The notes beneath the pieces are model-generated. The model made no database searches. It had not been told where the DNA came from and saw only the letters and a program-made list of their open reading frames with translations. A DNA stretch of 64,000 nt from Epichloe hybrida (taxonomy: Eukaryota > Ascomycota > Sordariomycetes > Hypocreales > Clavicipitaceae), in contig JAFEKR010000013.1 in assembly GCA_019022495.1 (NCBI GenBank), forward strand, positions 372,001 to 436,000. Reading direction: 5' to 3'. The position numbers and the translations under genes are program-made. Below, one piece after another: positions 10,259 to 21,849 of this stretch. Every line of letters begins with the position of its first letter. Position 1 is the stretch's first letter.

Positions 10259-11501
10259 ATGTCCCTCCTCTCCGGCAAACACGCTGTCGTGGTAGGCGCC
10301 ACCGGCACAATAGGCTCCCACATTGCCCGCGCATTCGCCGCCCAAGGCGCCGTCGTGTCTCTCCTCGGCCGCACAGCCGTCCAGGCTCGCGTCAAGCTCG
10401 AACCCCAACTTGACCCTTTCACCAAAGGAAGCTCCGCCTCTTCCTCTTCAGATGGTCCGTCTTCTCACCAATTCATCAAGTTGGATGTGGCAGATAAATC
10501 GAGCATCAAGGACGTGTTTGGGCCGCGTGAGATCCAAGTAGGAGTGCCCGGTTTTCCTTGCATTGTGGTGTGTGGGGGTGGTGCTGTGAATGAATGATGT
10601 GTATGACATGTATGTTTGCTGACAAGTTATACTACATGAAAGGGAGGAGCCGTTGGGCCAATGGATATACTTGTCAATTGCGCGGGCATTTCGCAGACTA
10701 CGCTTTTGAAACGGACATCGGACGAGGCGTTGGCCAGCATCGTTGATACAAATCTCTTGGCTACGATGCTCGTGTGCAAGCATGCCAGGGTGAGGCAGAA
10801 CGGTATGTGACCGTTACCGGCTGTGCAATAGTGAAGAAGACGAAAAGGCTCGACAAACCAATGACAAACAAACAGGATGCATCATCAATGTCTCTAGTCT
10901 CATGGCTACAAAGGCTGGCCTTGGTGCTACTGCTTACGCTGCCTCCAAGGCAGGTGTAGTTGGTACGACTTGTCTCCGTGATTTCATTCGTCATTCCTAC
11001 CTATCCTCGCGTCGGTGGGGGGGGAAAAAAACCCCTAATCAAAAGATGCCCTATTTATACACAGCGAAAGCTGAATCCAAAGCTAACTCAAGCCAAATAT
11101 TGCAGGCTTTACCCGTGCCCTCTGCCGAGAGATGGCAGCCCGTTCTATCCGTGTAAATGCTCTTCTACCAGGTTGGGTAGAGAGCTCCATGTGGAATCGT
11201 AAGTCTTGTTCCTCGACATATAGTTCACAAATGCCCCTTTTCGGCGTCACTCAACACTCGAGTGTCGAGGACAAAGCAAGAAGCAGAAAGCAGAAGGCAG
11301 AAAACAGAAAGGAAACGGTGCCCGACTGATTGTCCCCTACCAGATCTGAAACCTGAGCTACAACAGGCCTTTCTCAAGGATACACCTCTGAATCGTGTAG
11401 CGCATCCTGCCGAAGTGGCGGATGCTGCAGTATTCTTGGCCACCAACGCATTTGCCAACAACTGCGTTCTCAACCTCGACGGAGGTCTAAGTGCTGCGTA
11501 A
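10259..11501 (+). CDS. Short-chain dehydrogenase/reductase, 3-oxoacyl-ACP reductase type
   Basis: Five exons (10259-10537, 10643-10802, 10876-10962, 11106-11198, 11344-11501) encode 258 aa, typical for classical SDR enzymes. Visible motifs are the cofactor loop GATGTIGSHIA, the NAG-like VNCAG, the catalytic Ser in INVSS, the catalytic YAASK (Tyr-x3-Lys), and the C-terminal LDGG. The pattern GFTRALCREMA...IRVNALLPGWVES fits FabG-like 3-oxoacyl-[ACP] reductases such as yeast Oar1 of mitochondrial fatty-acid synthesis, but no clear mitochondrial presequence is visible, so a cytosolic reductase is possible. The first intron carries TGCTGAC 19 nt before its acceptor. Exon phases were all checked. 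The gene converges on UBA2 with only 64 bp between stop codons. Confidence 0.88.
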
Positions 11502-11565
11502 TGACGGCAGCCAAAAGCCCTTCGTCGTCGTTGTTGTCGTCGTCGTCGTGACATTCGCATCAATT

Positions 11566-14284
11566 TCAGTCATCGTCAATGACAATGGCACCTCCGGCAT
11601 CTTGCACAACGACTACATCCTCGTCGTCAGTGGTGAGCTTGGCTTTCTTGGTCGGCGGGGCGTCGTCCCCGGGGTGCGCTCGTTTGACGCCTTTGCTCTC
11701 GGTCTCGGGACCTTGAGAAGTCTTGGTTCCATTCTGCTGCATGCCGTTGGCATCGCCATTGGTCACCGCTGCCTTGATTGGTTTTCTGGGGATCTTGTGG
11801 CTTCCTTCGAATTTGGGCTGAACCGGCTTGTCGTTCTCAATGATGCTGCATGAATTCAGTTAGAGTCGGATCTGTCCACGCCGATAATTGCTCCATACCT
11901 GTCCTCGACGTCGATCACGACATTCACGAATGGTTCTTCATCATCCTCGTCAACAACAGTGAGGAAACTGCCTCCCTTGATGCCTGGTGACACGTGTCAG
12001 CTGTCCGTCGCAAAGATGGCCACACACCAAAGACACACTAACCGAGATCTGATAGCTTCTTGGGTAAATTCTCTGTCTCATCAACATCATACATGATGCC
12101 AACTTCGTTGCTGAGAACAAACTCTTTATCACCAAACCCTAGCTGCTTCTTAACAATATCCTCAACCACGTCATTCAGCGTCGCTCTGGACAGGTCCGCT
12201 TTGATGGAAATATTGAAGACCCCGCAAACGGGGCAGTCTGGGTTTGGCAGTCGCAAGGTGTCCGGAGCAAGCAAGCGAGCCGCGGCAAATGGAGTCAAGA
12301 ATACCTGTGCAAATCACAAATTAGTCTGGAATTTCCAAAAAGCTCGGCGCCTTCTCAATCAAAAATCATACTTCTTTGGCTTGGCCGTAATCCCCCTTAA
12401 GGACCTTGAATGCCTCCAAAACGCATAGCCCCGCGACGATCGCGTTTGTTGTGGCGATGGCAGGGATTATATTGCCAGCCATTTCCTTGATATCAAACCT
12501 TGATTTGCGATCGATTCCGAAAATAGTTGACCTTATATTCGCGCCCGAGGCCACAAAATCTAGTGTGTCAATATCGTCCTTGTCAAACGTGATGATAGGC
12601 TCGGCTTCGGCGGGGTCCTTTGCCTTCTTGAGGTCCAGTATTCGCTTGCTTAATCGGTCAAGGCTGTCTTTGAACACGACGAGATTCTCTTCGAGAGTCC
12701 AGACTCGCTGGCCATCACTCAAAATCTGATCCTTGGATGCCACAGCTTCGGTGGCTTGGGTGTACACGGTCTCATATTTGAGAGGCTCAGGCTTCCTCCT
12801 CGATTTCCACATGTCTTCGACAGATCGCAGTCTCTCGATATCGCTGTAGAAGACTTTGTCAAAGAGCATCTGTGGGAAGTTGTCTGTTCCAACAGCATCT
12901 CGAATCTTCTTCAGGGCCTCGGATTCTTTTTTGAGCTCTTGGATCTCGCTTGCTGTGAAGACGTACGGTTAGCATACCGGGGAGCTAACCCAAGGACGTA
13001 ATTGCAGGTGATGGACTTGCCGTTCTCTGCATCATCTGAATGGTCAAATGCGGATTCATCTTCGCTGACGCCAAATACTTCACTGAATGAAGTGTTAGAC
13101 TATTTACTCTCTCTCTCAGATGTATACGGACAGTGCTGGTTACTTTAGCAAATAGCTCTTTCCCCATACAATGCAGTGAATTGGCTGGCTCGGTGTGCTT
13201 CGTATCGTGCAGACAGGAAAGGATTTAGGCGTATCTTTCGGTGTGCAGTCGTAGCATGCGGTGAAGCGCTTCTTGATCACCTGAACCTGACCGTTGAAAC
13301 CGGTGGTTCCGCTCTCAATCAAAGGAACGTCTGCGGCAAGACACATCTTGTTGACGTGTCGTCGGGCCTCTAGATTATCTAAAGCGTTGAAGACAATGCT
13401 GAAATCTTTGAACCAGGAGACGGTGAATTCATCATCTTTGATGTTGGCGTGATGGGCAACAATCTTGACGTTGGGATTGAACTTGGTGGCGGCGTCTTTC
13501 GCGACCTGGTCGGTAATAATTAGTCTTGGTTTCATTTTCTCAGTCTCGGGCCAAGCACAGGAAGAACTGCAACGAACCAATGCTTTTGACTTTTTAATGT
13601 GCTCATGTCGAAATAAAAATTGTCGGTTCAGGTTCGATAGGTCGATGGTGTCGAGATCGACAATATGGACTTCGGCGAAGCCAGTCAGGACGAGATTCTT
13701 CAGTAATTCGCAACCAATTCCTCCAGCGCCAACCATCAGCACGCGCGCCTATATATGAGCAGAATAGTTAGCGTGAATACCATCTTTCATGATTCGAATT
13801 TTGTCGCGGCGCATCCAGCATGATCTGTTTACGAGTCTTGGTGCTTCGGTTATGAACGAGCACAATGATTTCATTACATTCGAGGCAATCAAGGGTTGCT
13901 GGGAGAAAAAAAAAATTGAGACTCCAAAACCAAACGTACCTGTTTCACAGATGAGTTCAGGGACGCGCCAAGCGACTGGTGGTTATATCGGTCTCTCGCC
14001 ATCACTCGCTGTCGCTGTTGAGCGGCGGGATTCTGTTGATTCGGATTTGGCTGTGTCGGCTGCTGGTTCGAGGCTGATGGCTGCGCGTTCTGCGTCTGAA
14101 GGACTTGGGGAGGCGGATATTGTTCCTGAAGTTGTGATTGATGCTCTGTCGCGTTGGAGGAGGATTGCTTGGCTGTTTGACCGGCAAGGGGGTCAACAGG
14201 AGCAGCTGTACCAGCTGGCGCAGGAGCTGGTGCCGCTGTCGGCTGCGCGGCCTCTTGCTGGCTGACATGGTTTGGAGCGTCCAT
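11566..14284 (-). CDS. UBA2: SUMO-activating enzyme subunit Uba2 (E1)
   Basis: Eight exons on the minus strand (14284-13940, 13748-13578, 13505-13144, 13082-13021, 12952-12372, 12304-12043, 11983-11899, 11845-11566) encode 715 aa. With Aos1 the protein adenylates SUMO and carries it as a thioester before passing it to Ubc9, in the nucleus. After a Pro/Gln-rich extension of about 95 residues come the ATP-binding [20 protein letters not shown], and the catalytic Cys (about 271) in [10 protein letters not shown]. The zinc pairs are CYDC and CPVC. The C-terminus has a basic stretch and an acidic SUMO-interaction-like VVVVQDAG. One intron (13577-13506, 72 nt) is stop-free and in frame. Another (13020-12953) is best explained as a GC-AG intron with GCAAGT. 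The N-terminal extension is longer than in yeast. Confidence 0.93.
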
Positions 14285-15053
14285 GGCCGCGGTCGCCCCT
14301 TGGCGAGATCAGTAGATCAAGTAGATGACGAAGGAGACGACGTGACGAAGTCGGTTGGTCGTTGTCGATGACCTGCTTTGCTCTGGTCCTCTGGATGACA
14401 ACGACGAGTTGCGACCAATTGGAAGAAGCCGGATATGCATATGCGAGGGATTCAATACCGAATTCCTGACAGTGGACAGGGAAGGCTTTGATTGGCTACC
14501 TTGGGTCTAGACGGCTGCCGCTTTGAGGTCCCACCGCAGCATGTTTCATGTTTCACAAGTTTTGTGAGAGTGAGGTAATACGGATTAAAGTATAACTTGA
14601 CGTATGTAGGGACTCAGGACTCAGCAGTGATGATAGATTCATCAAAATGTAATGGCAGGAAAGATCAATTGAAAGGGGGGAGGTTGGCAATGTTGATTGC
14701 CCAAATGCTCGATTCAAGCCCATGACTTGAAGATAGATGACCACGTTCTTCCCATGACAACGCTTCGCTGCGACCGAGCACTGGTGCCGTCCCGATTGGG
14801 CCATTCGCAATGTAGAGTAAACCTTTTTTTTTTTTCTTCCTTTTTCTTCTCTTTTTTTTTTCTTGTTCCCTTGAACATCGCCGAATCCATTGTCGCGATA
14901 AATGCCATCTAGCTTCGCCACCGCCAAATCAATTGTTGAACTTGTCATCTCGCGGTTCCGATTCATCGAAATACCACTTTCTTGTCTAGCACCCTCGTCC
15001 TTTCTCGTCACCGCCGCTGTTGGCTCAACCTTTCCTTTCCCCCCCAAAAAGAA
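14285..15053. other. Divergent promoter region of UBA2 and QNG1
   Basis: The 769 bp between the two start codons include long T- and CT-rich runs around 14825-14865, a common fungal core-promoter feature. No gene or RNA is recognised. Confidence 0.5.
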
Positions 15054-16387
15054 ATGTCTGACGATGGAGCGGACCCTGAACTCCTCGAGCTGCTCCGCCA
15101 GCATTTGCAAGGCAAGCTGACTGTAGAAGAAGAAGCAGACACGGGTGTTCTCGAGGGTGCCGAGTATGTCTACGATCAAGGCATCGATGTCGCCATTGAC
15201 ATGCGGGCAACCAAGAATGCTGCCAAGACCATCTATTCGCAAATGCAGGACAAGGGCTATTCCACAGCAACATGGTCAGAGCACGACTTGCACCCCAAGG
15301 CCAAGGATGAGAGCACTGTCGCCTTCATTTTCACCATGGATCTGTTGAACTTTTCGTTCTGGTCTGAACTCCCCGACGAGGAACGTTTTGCCATTGAATA
15401 CAAGGGGGAGCGATGGACTGGCTATTGGAGTCTGGTTGCGGCCATGCAGCGCGCTCTGGAGGACGGTGAGTTTCCACAGCTCTGAAACAGTATCAGCAAC
15501 TGCGGAATCTCTCTTCTTCCTTGCTCATCTCGCTATCACTCATAGGTATCCCAATCACGGATCCACACTACTGGCAAAACGAAGAGGAGTGTAACTTGGA
15601 GTCCCTGCGGTACGTATTCAGGTCGTCAACAGACGAGGAGATGCCCCTGCTGCAGGAAAGACTCGACTGCTTGCGAGAGAGCGGCCGAGTACTCTACGAG
15701 GTAATCTCATCCATTTTTTTTTTCAATTTTTTTTTTCAATCATAATGTCTCTTGCCTTGTTCTTTGTTAACGCCCCCCTAGCGGTACAATTGCTCCATTG
15801 CCAACGTCGTAGACGCAGCCAACGGCTCTGCCGCCGAGTTGGTCAATCTTCTTGCACGAGACTTCTCCTGTTTCCGTGACGAGCACAAGTTTGAAGGGAG
15901 GAATAAGCCCGTCCGGTTTCTAAAGCGTGCTCAGATCCTTGTTGCCGACCTCTGGGCCTGCTTTGGGGGTGAGACATACGGCGAGTTCTACGACATTGAC
16001 AAGATTACCATGTTTGCCGATTACCGCATACCGCAGATTCTCATCACGCTCGGGGCGCTGTACTGCAGTCCTCCGGTGGCGGCGGCAATCAAGGACAAGA
16101 AGATGTTTAGAAGTGGCGATCGATGGGAAATGCAACTGAGGGGTACGTCGCTCCTTTTCCCAGGGCGGGATTTCTTCAGTCGAGCAGACCTTGCTAATTA
16201 CCGTGTACGTGTAGCGTGTAGCATCTGGTGTGTGGAGCTGATACGGCGTGAGATCCTGCGTCACCACCCCGGTACCGAGGTCAACGCAATCCTTATAGAC
16301 TTTTTCTTATACGACCGCATGAAGGAGCTGGAAGCCGCTGGCAGAGAACCGTTTCCTCATCACAGAACTCGAAGCATCTGGTACTAG
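15054..16387 (+). CDS. QNG1: Queuosine 5'-phosphate N-glycosylase (queuosine salvage, DUF2419)
   Basis: Exons 15054-15465, 15546-15700, 15782-16142 and 16215-16387 encode 366 aa. Members of this family release queuine from queuosine 5'-phosphate so that it can be put back into the anticodon of tRNAs for His, Asn, Asp and Tyr. The recognised family stretches are NFSFWSEL with ERWTGYWSLVAAMQRA, and RAQILVADLWACFGG followed by DKITMFADYRIPQ. Length and the all-helical look fit the family. Introns are 80, 81 and 72 nt. The acceptor of the last was placed so that the frame continues into ACSIWCVELIRREI. The start ATG is preceded by a CCCCCCAAAAAG leader. The gene converges with the polymerase subunit gene downstream. 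Confidence 0.92.
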
Positions 16388-16618
16388 CCAGACCTTGAAT
16401 AGAATAGACCATGCCCCAAAGCATACAAGCATAATGACAATTCCACTCGTCATGACTGAAATAGAATAGATTAAATCTGGACTTGCTGCACTGAAAATGT
16501 CTGATTGTCCCAAGCAATTACACCAACATGAACTTCTAATAGAGCAAACGCACACCATCCCAACATGAAGCATTTCCTGTGATCCCAAACTCATAAAAGG
16601 TTTCGTGTTCGTTGTAGC

Positions 16619-17308
16619 TCATGACCCAATGGCAATTGAATTGAGAATGTTGTCCATCTGTGCCGTTTCCACCCCACCACTAGGTTTCTTGTGCTCTTTC
16701 AACAAGACTGCCAGTACCTCAATTGGGGGGTTTAGCCCGAGACGCTCTGCTCTTTCCCATCTCCTCGTGCGGTCAATTCCAATGCAAGGCTGCATCACAA
16801 AAGAAATAGAATTAGCTCCAGCCCCAGCTCCCTGAATAGACATGTCGAACTTGATGCCACTTACCCCATATTGTGAGCTCACGTCAAAGTATCGCAACAC
16901 CTTGTCATTCACAGACAAGCCCTCCTGGTGCACTCTCGGCGCTTTGCGTTCCTTCTCAATGCCCCTCCAGTACTTGTCGATGTGTGAATCTGTCAACGTC
17001 TCGGCCTTGATCTCTGCTTCAGTCTTTTCTGAAATCTCTGTCACCAGGGGCTGTTCCTCCTCCTCCTCCTCATCGTCGTCGTCTTCTTCTTCATTCTTGT
17101 CGACGACAACCTCTTCTTCAATTTTCTTCTCTACTGGCTTTGTCCTTTGAGGTACTTCGATTCTGGTCGTATTTGATGGCGTAACGAGACTCTTGACATC
17201 CTTGGGTACAGCTTTGGTGACTTTGTTAGTAAAGCTGATGGTGGATTGGCCCTTGGTAGGACCTGTGCGGCCGCGAGCGGCTCCGGTTGAGCGTCTCGTC
17301 GTAGGCAT
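16619..17308 (-). CDS. CDM1: DNA polymerase delta subunit 4 (Cdm1/POLD4)
   Basis: Exons 17308-16865 and 16789-16619 on the minus strand encode 204 aa. The small subunit stabilises DNA polymerase delta. The N-terminus has a PCNA-binding-like QSTISF near residue 21 and a long acidic run. The conserved C-terminal block is DKYWRGIEKERK, then YGPCIGI and RRWERAERLGLNPP, typical of POLD4. The intron 16864-16790 (75 nt, GTAAGT, GCTAAT branch, GCAG) contains no stop and is a multiple of three. Leaving it in would insert 25 residues inside the invariant YG-PCIG motif, which argues strongly for splicing. Confidence 0.9.
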   Translation of the reverse strand: MPTTRRSTGAARGRTGPTKGQSTISFTNKVTKAVPKDVKSLVTPSNTTRIEVPQRTKPVEKKIEEEVVVDKNEEEDDDDEEEEEEQPLVTEISEKTEAEIKAETLTDSHIDKYWRGIEKERKAPRVHQEGLSVNDKVLRYFDVSSQYGVSGIKFDMSIQGAGAGANSISFVMQPCIGIDRTRRWERAERLGLNPPIEVLAVLLKEHKKPSGGVETAQMDNILNSIAIGS

Positions 17309-17747
17309 GACGAATGTGGTGATATGGGATATAATTGTAGAATAATAAAATTTGCTAAAACGATGCCAAGATAACTATTTGTTCTAATGTTCCTCCGGAT
17401 GATATGATCGTTTTTTCAGCGAGTATGATGGAGTCGTCGACGGATCGCAACAAAAAGGTATAACAGATTCGAGGAAGGGATGTTGGTTAAACGGCTGCGA
17501 CTGGTGGAAAGTGGGCTGGCTGCATGAATGACGGTACTCGGTAGGTTGGCTGCCTTTGGCGGGGCAACGCGAGATTGGAACGCCATCACGTGCCTCTGGG
17601 TACGGATTCCTCCCACGGGCAATGGGAATAATATCTACTATGGGATGCTTGAGAAATGTACAAACCCCTCAGATACAAAATGCAACAATGCGTAACTTTT
17701 TCGGGGGCAATAACATCGCTTTTGCTCATCTTCATGTCATGCTAGAC
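17309..17747. other. Intergenic region (439 bp), nothing recognised
   Basis: This lies between the polymerase subunit start and the stop codon of SKI8, both on the minus strand. It presumably holds the polymerase subunit promoter and the SKI8 3' end. Confidence 0.5.
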
Positions 17748-18969
17748 TCAGCTTCCAGTTGCCTCTCGGTAAAAGCAGATGCTTCGGTTCGCGCCCGCGG
17801 TGCAGAACATCTCGCTTTTGCCAGTCTTGGGCAACCATCTTACTGCCCACAATGGCTTGTCTGTCTCACTATGTGTGGCCACACACGTACTGCGCTCAAC
17901 GGACCACACCTTGACTTTACCATCCATGGACCCGCTAAGGAGATACTCTCCCGTGTCACTCCAGTCGATGGCCATGATCCAAGACGAATGGCCAGTCAGG
18001 TTGCCAACGTGCTCGCCGTGCTTCATATCGTAGAGAGCAATAATTCCTGCATCACCAGCGGCGGCTAGCCTTGTGCTAGCAGGCGAAAATGCCACGGATC
18101 GAACTGGCTTTGCCAAACCTGCCATATGCCGCGGTGGTTAGTCTGATTGATTCTTGTCTCGTCTCTTTCTTCGTTTGAACTGCTCCGGCCACGTCTTTCA
18201 ACCTGTTCGTTTTGCGGGTCACCGCGCCAGAGACCATACCTGATAGGGAATACAAGATTCGTCCCGTGTCGTTGTTGAAAATGTAAACGGCTCCATTTTG
18301 ATGCCCGCTGGCAGTATATTTGCCGTCCCTGCTGAGATCGACGCTCATGCCAAAACTGCCTGACCCAGCGCTTCCTGTCTCATACTCTTGAATCTTGGTC
18401 GTACTTTCGCCTTTGATTTGCCAAACGTTGATCCGCCCATCGTTTGTTGTGCTGGCGAGATACGAGCCATCTTCACTGAGGGCTAGGGCCCAAACCTCGC
18501 CAGGTTTGACGGAAGGTCCAGCGATTTCACCGCTACTTGACCACTCTCCGGTGTCTTGATTCAGGTCCCAGAGTTTCACCTCGCCTCCAAAGCCCGCGCT
18601 GGCGGCGACTCTACCATTTCTCGACGTACAAATGTGGTGGCAGCCAAACGTGTGGGCGTCGGAGATGGACTGCTTCAGTGGGTATGAGGGATCTGTGGTA
18701 TCGTGGACATGGAGAGTCGATGACCCTCCCGCCGACAGTACTGCCCTGGGCGTAGTTGCCAGCGAGAATATATCTGTTATATGAGCTGCAACATTGCGTC
18801 AGTCTTGTTTGCGGATGCTCGAGAAGAGTTGTGGCCGCCTAGTAGTGGCGGGGCAGCAAGGTGCAGTGAGTGTACCATCATCCACAGTATGGGTCGTCAA
18901 ATATTGTTTTGACTAAAAACACCTGGTCAGTCACTGCACGACGAGAAAGATGATCAACTTCCTCACCAT
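17748..18969 (-). CDS. SKI8: WD40 protein Ski8/Rec14
   Basis: Exons 18969-18967, 18912-18876, 18785-18240 and 18118-17748 on the minus strand encode 318 aa. Ski8 is the scaffold of the Ski complex that feeds mRNA to the cytoplasmic exosome, and in many fungi it also helps meiotic break formation. The chain starts MSKQYLTTHTVDDAH and contains WD repeats such as GGEVKLWDL, GRINVWQIKG, GAVYIF and GSMDGKVKVWS, ending ANRSICFYREATGS. The first coding exon is the ATG alone, directly followed by GTGAGG. Splicing to TCAAAACAATAT produces the family N-terminus. Introns are 54, 90 and 121 nt. Confidence 0.92.
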
Positions 18970-19430
18970 CTTCAGTCAATCATACGGCTGGACGGCTCAG
19001 TCAATGTTCTGTTGAGCTTGATGTAGAAGCACAACTCTTGAATGGCTTGGTGGGGCAGTTTTCTGGTGCTGTCATGATGGGGTTGGCTCGGCTACAGCGC
19101 TGGGGACGTCATGACTTGCCAACGTCAATCACTGGCCGTTTACTTCGATAAGCTGACTTTGTTCCGGATTCAAGTCGCCCGAGTTGTTTTACTACATCAA
19201 TCTTGTATACTGCGTTTCCATTCAAGCATCACAATATCGCAGATTGGGCCGATAGAGGCATCAATGCCATAGAACGCCAAGCGGATTCTTTATACTTTTA
19301 CATTCTACATCAGTTATACAAGGCTATCCAAGCCAAACGCCGACAGCATGCAGAAAATTTCTAGGAGTAAAGAAACTACTCCTCCTGGTATATATGACTC
19401 CAGTCCTTCTTCGTCGTCCCCACGATGTAT
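18970..19430. other. Intergenic region (461 bp) with no gene seen
   Basis: This is the promoter side of SKI8 and the 3' side of the bL32m gene. A GACGTCATGACTTG stretch near 19105 contains a CRE-like ACGTCA core. Its use as a site is a guess. Confidence 0.4.
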
Positions 19431-19873
19431 TTAAAAGGGCTTATTCGCTGGGTAATCATCGCGCCACATCTGTCTCATATCTGGTCATTTGGTCAGTTAA
19501 GAGGTTCCCAACGCTGGTTTATATGTACATGCTTACCTTCGAGACATCTTTGGCAAAGCCGGTGTGTTCTTTTCGTCTCACCACAGCCTGGACATTTGCA
19601 CAAGCTATTCACATCCTTGAGTGCCTTTCCAGCCATTTGCCTATGTCTCTTGCGGGAATGTGACACCTTATTCTTCGGCACAGCTCGCAGAACGGATTCC
19701 CAAATATCACCTAGGAACGTGGGCAGATTCAAGCTAACTCCAGGTACGGGAATCGAGAGTGCAGGAAGCAGTCGCGGGCTAAAGTATCGAGTGTGAAAGG
19801 TCCCCCAGCGGGCTGAAGAGAAGAATGTCGTAAACGGCATACGAGGAAGAATAGAGGAAGTGGCGGTGGCCAT
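19431..19873 (-). CDS. MRPL32: Mitochondrial ribosomal protein bL32m
   Basis: Exons 19873-19537 and 19480-19431 on the minus strand encode 128 aa. It is a large-subunit mitochondrial ribosome protein. The N-terminus is Ser/Thr/Arg-rich and fits a cleavable presequence. The mature part begins near AVPKNKVSHSRKRHR, and the zinc ribbon CPGCGETKRTHRLCQRC has the expected four Cys. The 56-nt intron at the end (GTAAGC, CTGAC, CCAG) was missed by the continuous frame. Splicing replaces an unrelated tail by DMRQMWRDDYPANKPF, which looks like the family C-terminus. Confidence 0.9.
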
Positions 19874-20683
19874 TTTTATCAGCCTTTTTTCGAACCGTGC
19901 AGGCTCGTGCAATGTCGTTGTGAGGTATGCCGGTGATTCAAAGTTGTGCCAGCGTAGTGTAGTGTTGCCAAACACTTTGGCCCAGGACGGTAGTCGTAGG
20001 ACCCAGAGAATCCTTGGGCTGCGGCAGTTCGAAGTGCAATTGTCGAATCCCTCAATAGCCCGTCGCTTCGTTAGTGTCGGCAGAGCTGGCGGCGTCGGAG
20101 TCAGCTATTCAACGTTTTGAGTCGCAGAGACAATTGTTATAATCCATCAAGATCGCAAACTCGCGTGTCACCTCCATCAAAACCTCTCATCAAAAGTTCT
20201 GCCGAGAGCTTTCTTTGTGGTGGCCCTGCTCTAGGCATTAAGCCAATCAAAAACGGCCAACGCACGGACAAAGAGTGGACCAATGGGCAGCTGCAAAAGC
20301 AACTTCCCGGATGGCCCTTCCCCCCTTTCTTGGTCCCTGCACTTTCCTGCCATTGAAATTGTCGATTGGGATTGGCAGGAAGACTGGTTATATTACATAG
20401 CACTGAGCAGCCAAGCTGGCCTGTGTCCCCAAAAAGTCACCCCTTCTTCTGGATCTGTCAACGGGCCTAACTCCCATCGACCGCCTCCCACTTTCACTTC
20501 CTTGATCGTAATCGTGATCATCTACCGTCGTTTATTTCGCGTCGTTCATCCTTCCTGCAGGCATCCCCCAGTTTTCTTGGAATAGGGACGAGTTCATACA
20601 TCTCAGAATACTTCAACAGCTATCCCCGAAATTCCCTCAAGTTGCCTCTGCTCTTTCCCATCCCTGCCGACTCGATCTACACA
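19874..20683. other. Divergent promoter region of MRPL32 and CDC10
   Basis: Only promoter/leader DNA is seen in these 810 bp. C/T-rich leader sequence precedes the CDC10 start. Confidence 0.5.
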
Positions 20684-21849
20684 ATGGCCGCCGCCGCAAA
20701 CACCATCTTCCCCAAGAGCCATGTCGGTTTCGACAGCATCACTTCTCAGATCGAGAAGAAGCTGTTGAAGCGTGGTTTCCAATTCAACGTTATCTGCGTT
20801 GGTACGTTCATTGAAGAGCTAGTAGCGTGGTTCCACGCTCCTTTTTGAAAAGTTTCGATGGCTAACCTACCTGTCCTGTATGTAGGTCAGACTGGTCTGG
20901 GCAAGTCCACCCTCATCAACACCATTTTCGCCTCGCACTTGATGGACTCCAAGGGTCGTTTGCAACCTGATGAAGCCATTCGCTCCACTACCGAGATTCA
21001 GAGCGTCTCCCACATGATTGAGGAGAACGGCGTTCGTCTGAGACTCAACATCGTCGATACGCCCGGTTACGGAGACCTCGTCAACAACGACCGCTGCTGG
21101 GATCCTATTGTCAAGTATATCAAGGATCAGCACTCCGCCTACCTGCGAAAGGAACTCACTGCCCAGCGAGAGCGTTACATCCAGGACACCCGCATCCACT
21201 GCTGCCTCTTCTTCATCCAGCCTTCGGGCCACTCACTGAAGCCTATTGATATTGTTGTTCTCAAGAAGCTCTCCGATGTCGTCAATGTCGTTCCCGTTAT
21301 TGCCAAGGCCGACACTTTGACCGTAGAGGAGCGCCAAATTTTCAAGGAGCGCATCAAGGAGGAATTTGCTTTCCACAACCTCAAGATGTACCCCTACGAC
21401 AATGAGGAGTTTGACGATGAGGAACGTTCTCTGAATGGCCAGATCAAGGTGCGTTGATATTATGCGGAACTTGTCTGCTAACGATGTATGAGGCTAACTT
21501 GCGAATTGTCTAGGGCCTCGTTCCCTTCGCCGTTGTCGGTTCCGAGAAGTCCATCATGATTGATGGCAAGCAGGTCCGCGGCCGTCAGAACCGATGGGGC
21601 GTCATCAACGTCGAAGACGAGAACCACTGCGAATTTGTCTATCTGCGTAATTTTCTCCTCCGAACTCATCTCCAGGATTTGATTGAAACCACCTCCCAGA
21701 TCCACTACGAGACTTTCCGTGCCAAGCAGTTGCTGGCCCTCAAGGAGAGCAGTGCACATGCTGGTGGTGCTAGCAGCAGACCCATCAGCCCTGCTGCCGA
21801 CCGAGAGCTGAGCCGCAGCTCGCAACGAATGGCCATGAACGGCTACTAG
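20684..21849 (+). CDS. CDC10: Septin, Cdc10/AspD type
   Basis: Exons 20684-20801, 20886-21448 and 21514-21849 encode 338 aa. Septins polymerise into hetero-oligomeric filaments at septa, hyphal tips and other cortical sites. Visible features are the polybasic KKLLKRGFQF before the GTPase domain, P-loop GQTGLGKST, switch DTPGYGD, and G4 AKAD. The septin unique element (VVGSEKSIMIDG to GRQNRWGVINVED) is followed by HLQDLIETTSQIHYE. It lacks the long C-terminal coiled coil of Cdc3/Cdc11/Cdc12 septins and is short, as expected for Cdc10. Introns are 84 and 65 nt. Confidence 0.95.

Noticed and set aside
19674..19975. Extended N-terminus of the bL32m gene starting upstream at 19975
   Set aside because: The ATG at 19873 is followed by a normal presequence. 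The extra 34 residues are unlike a mitochondrial signal.
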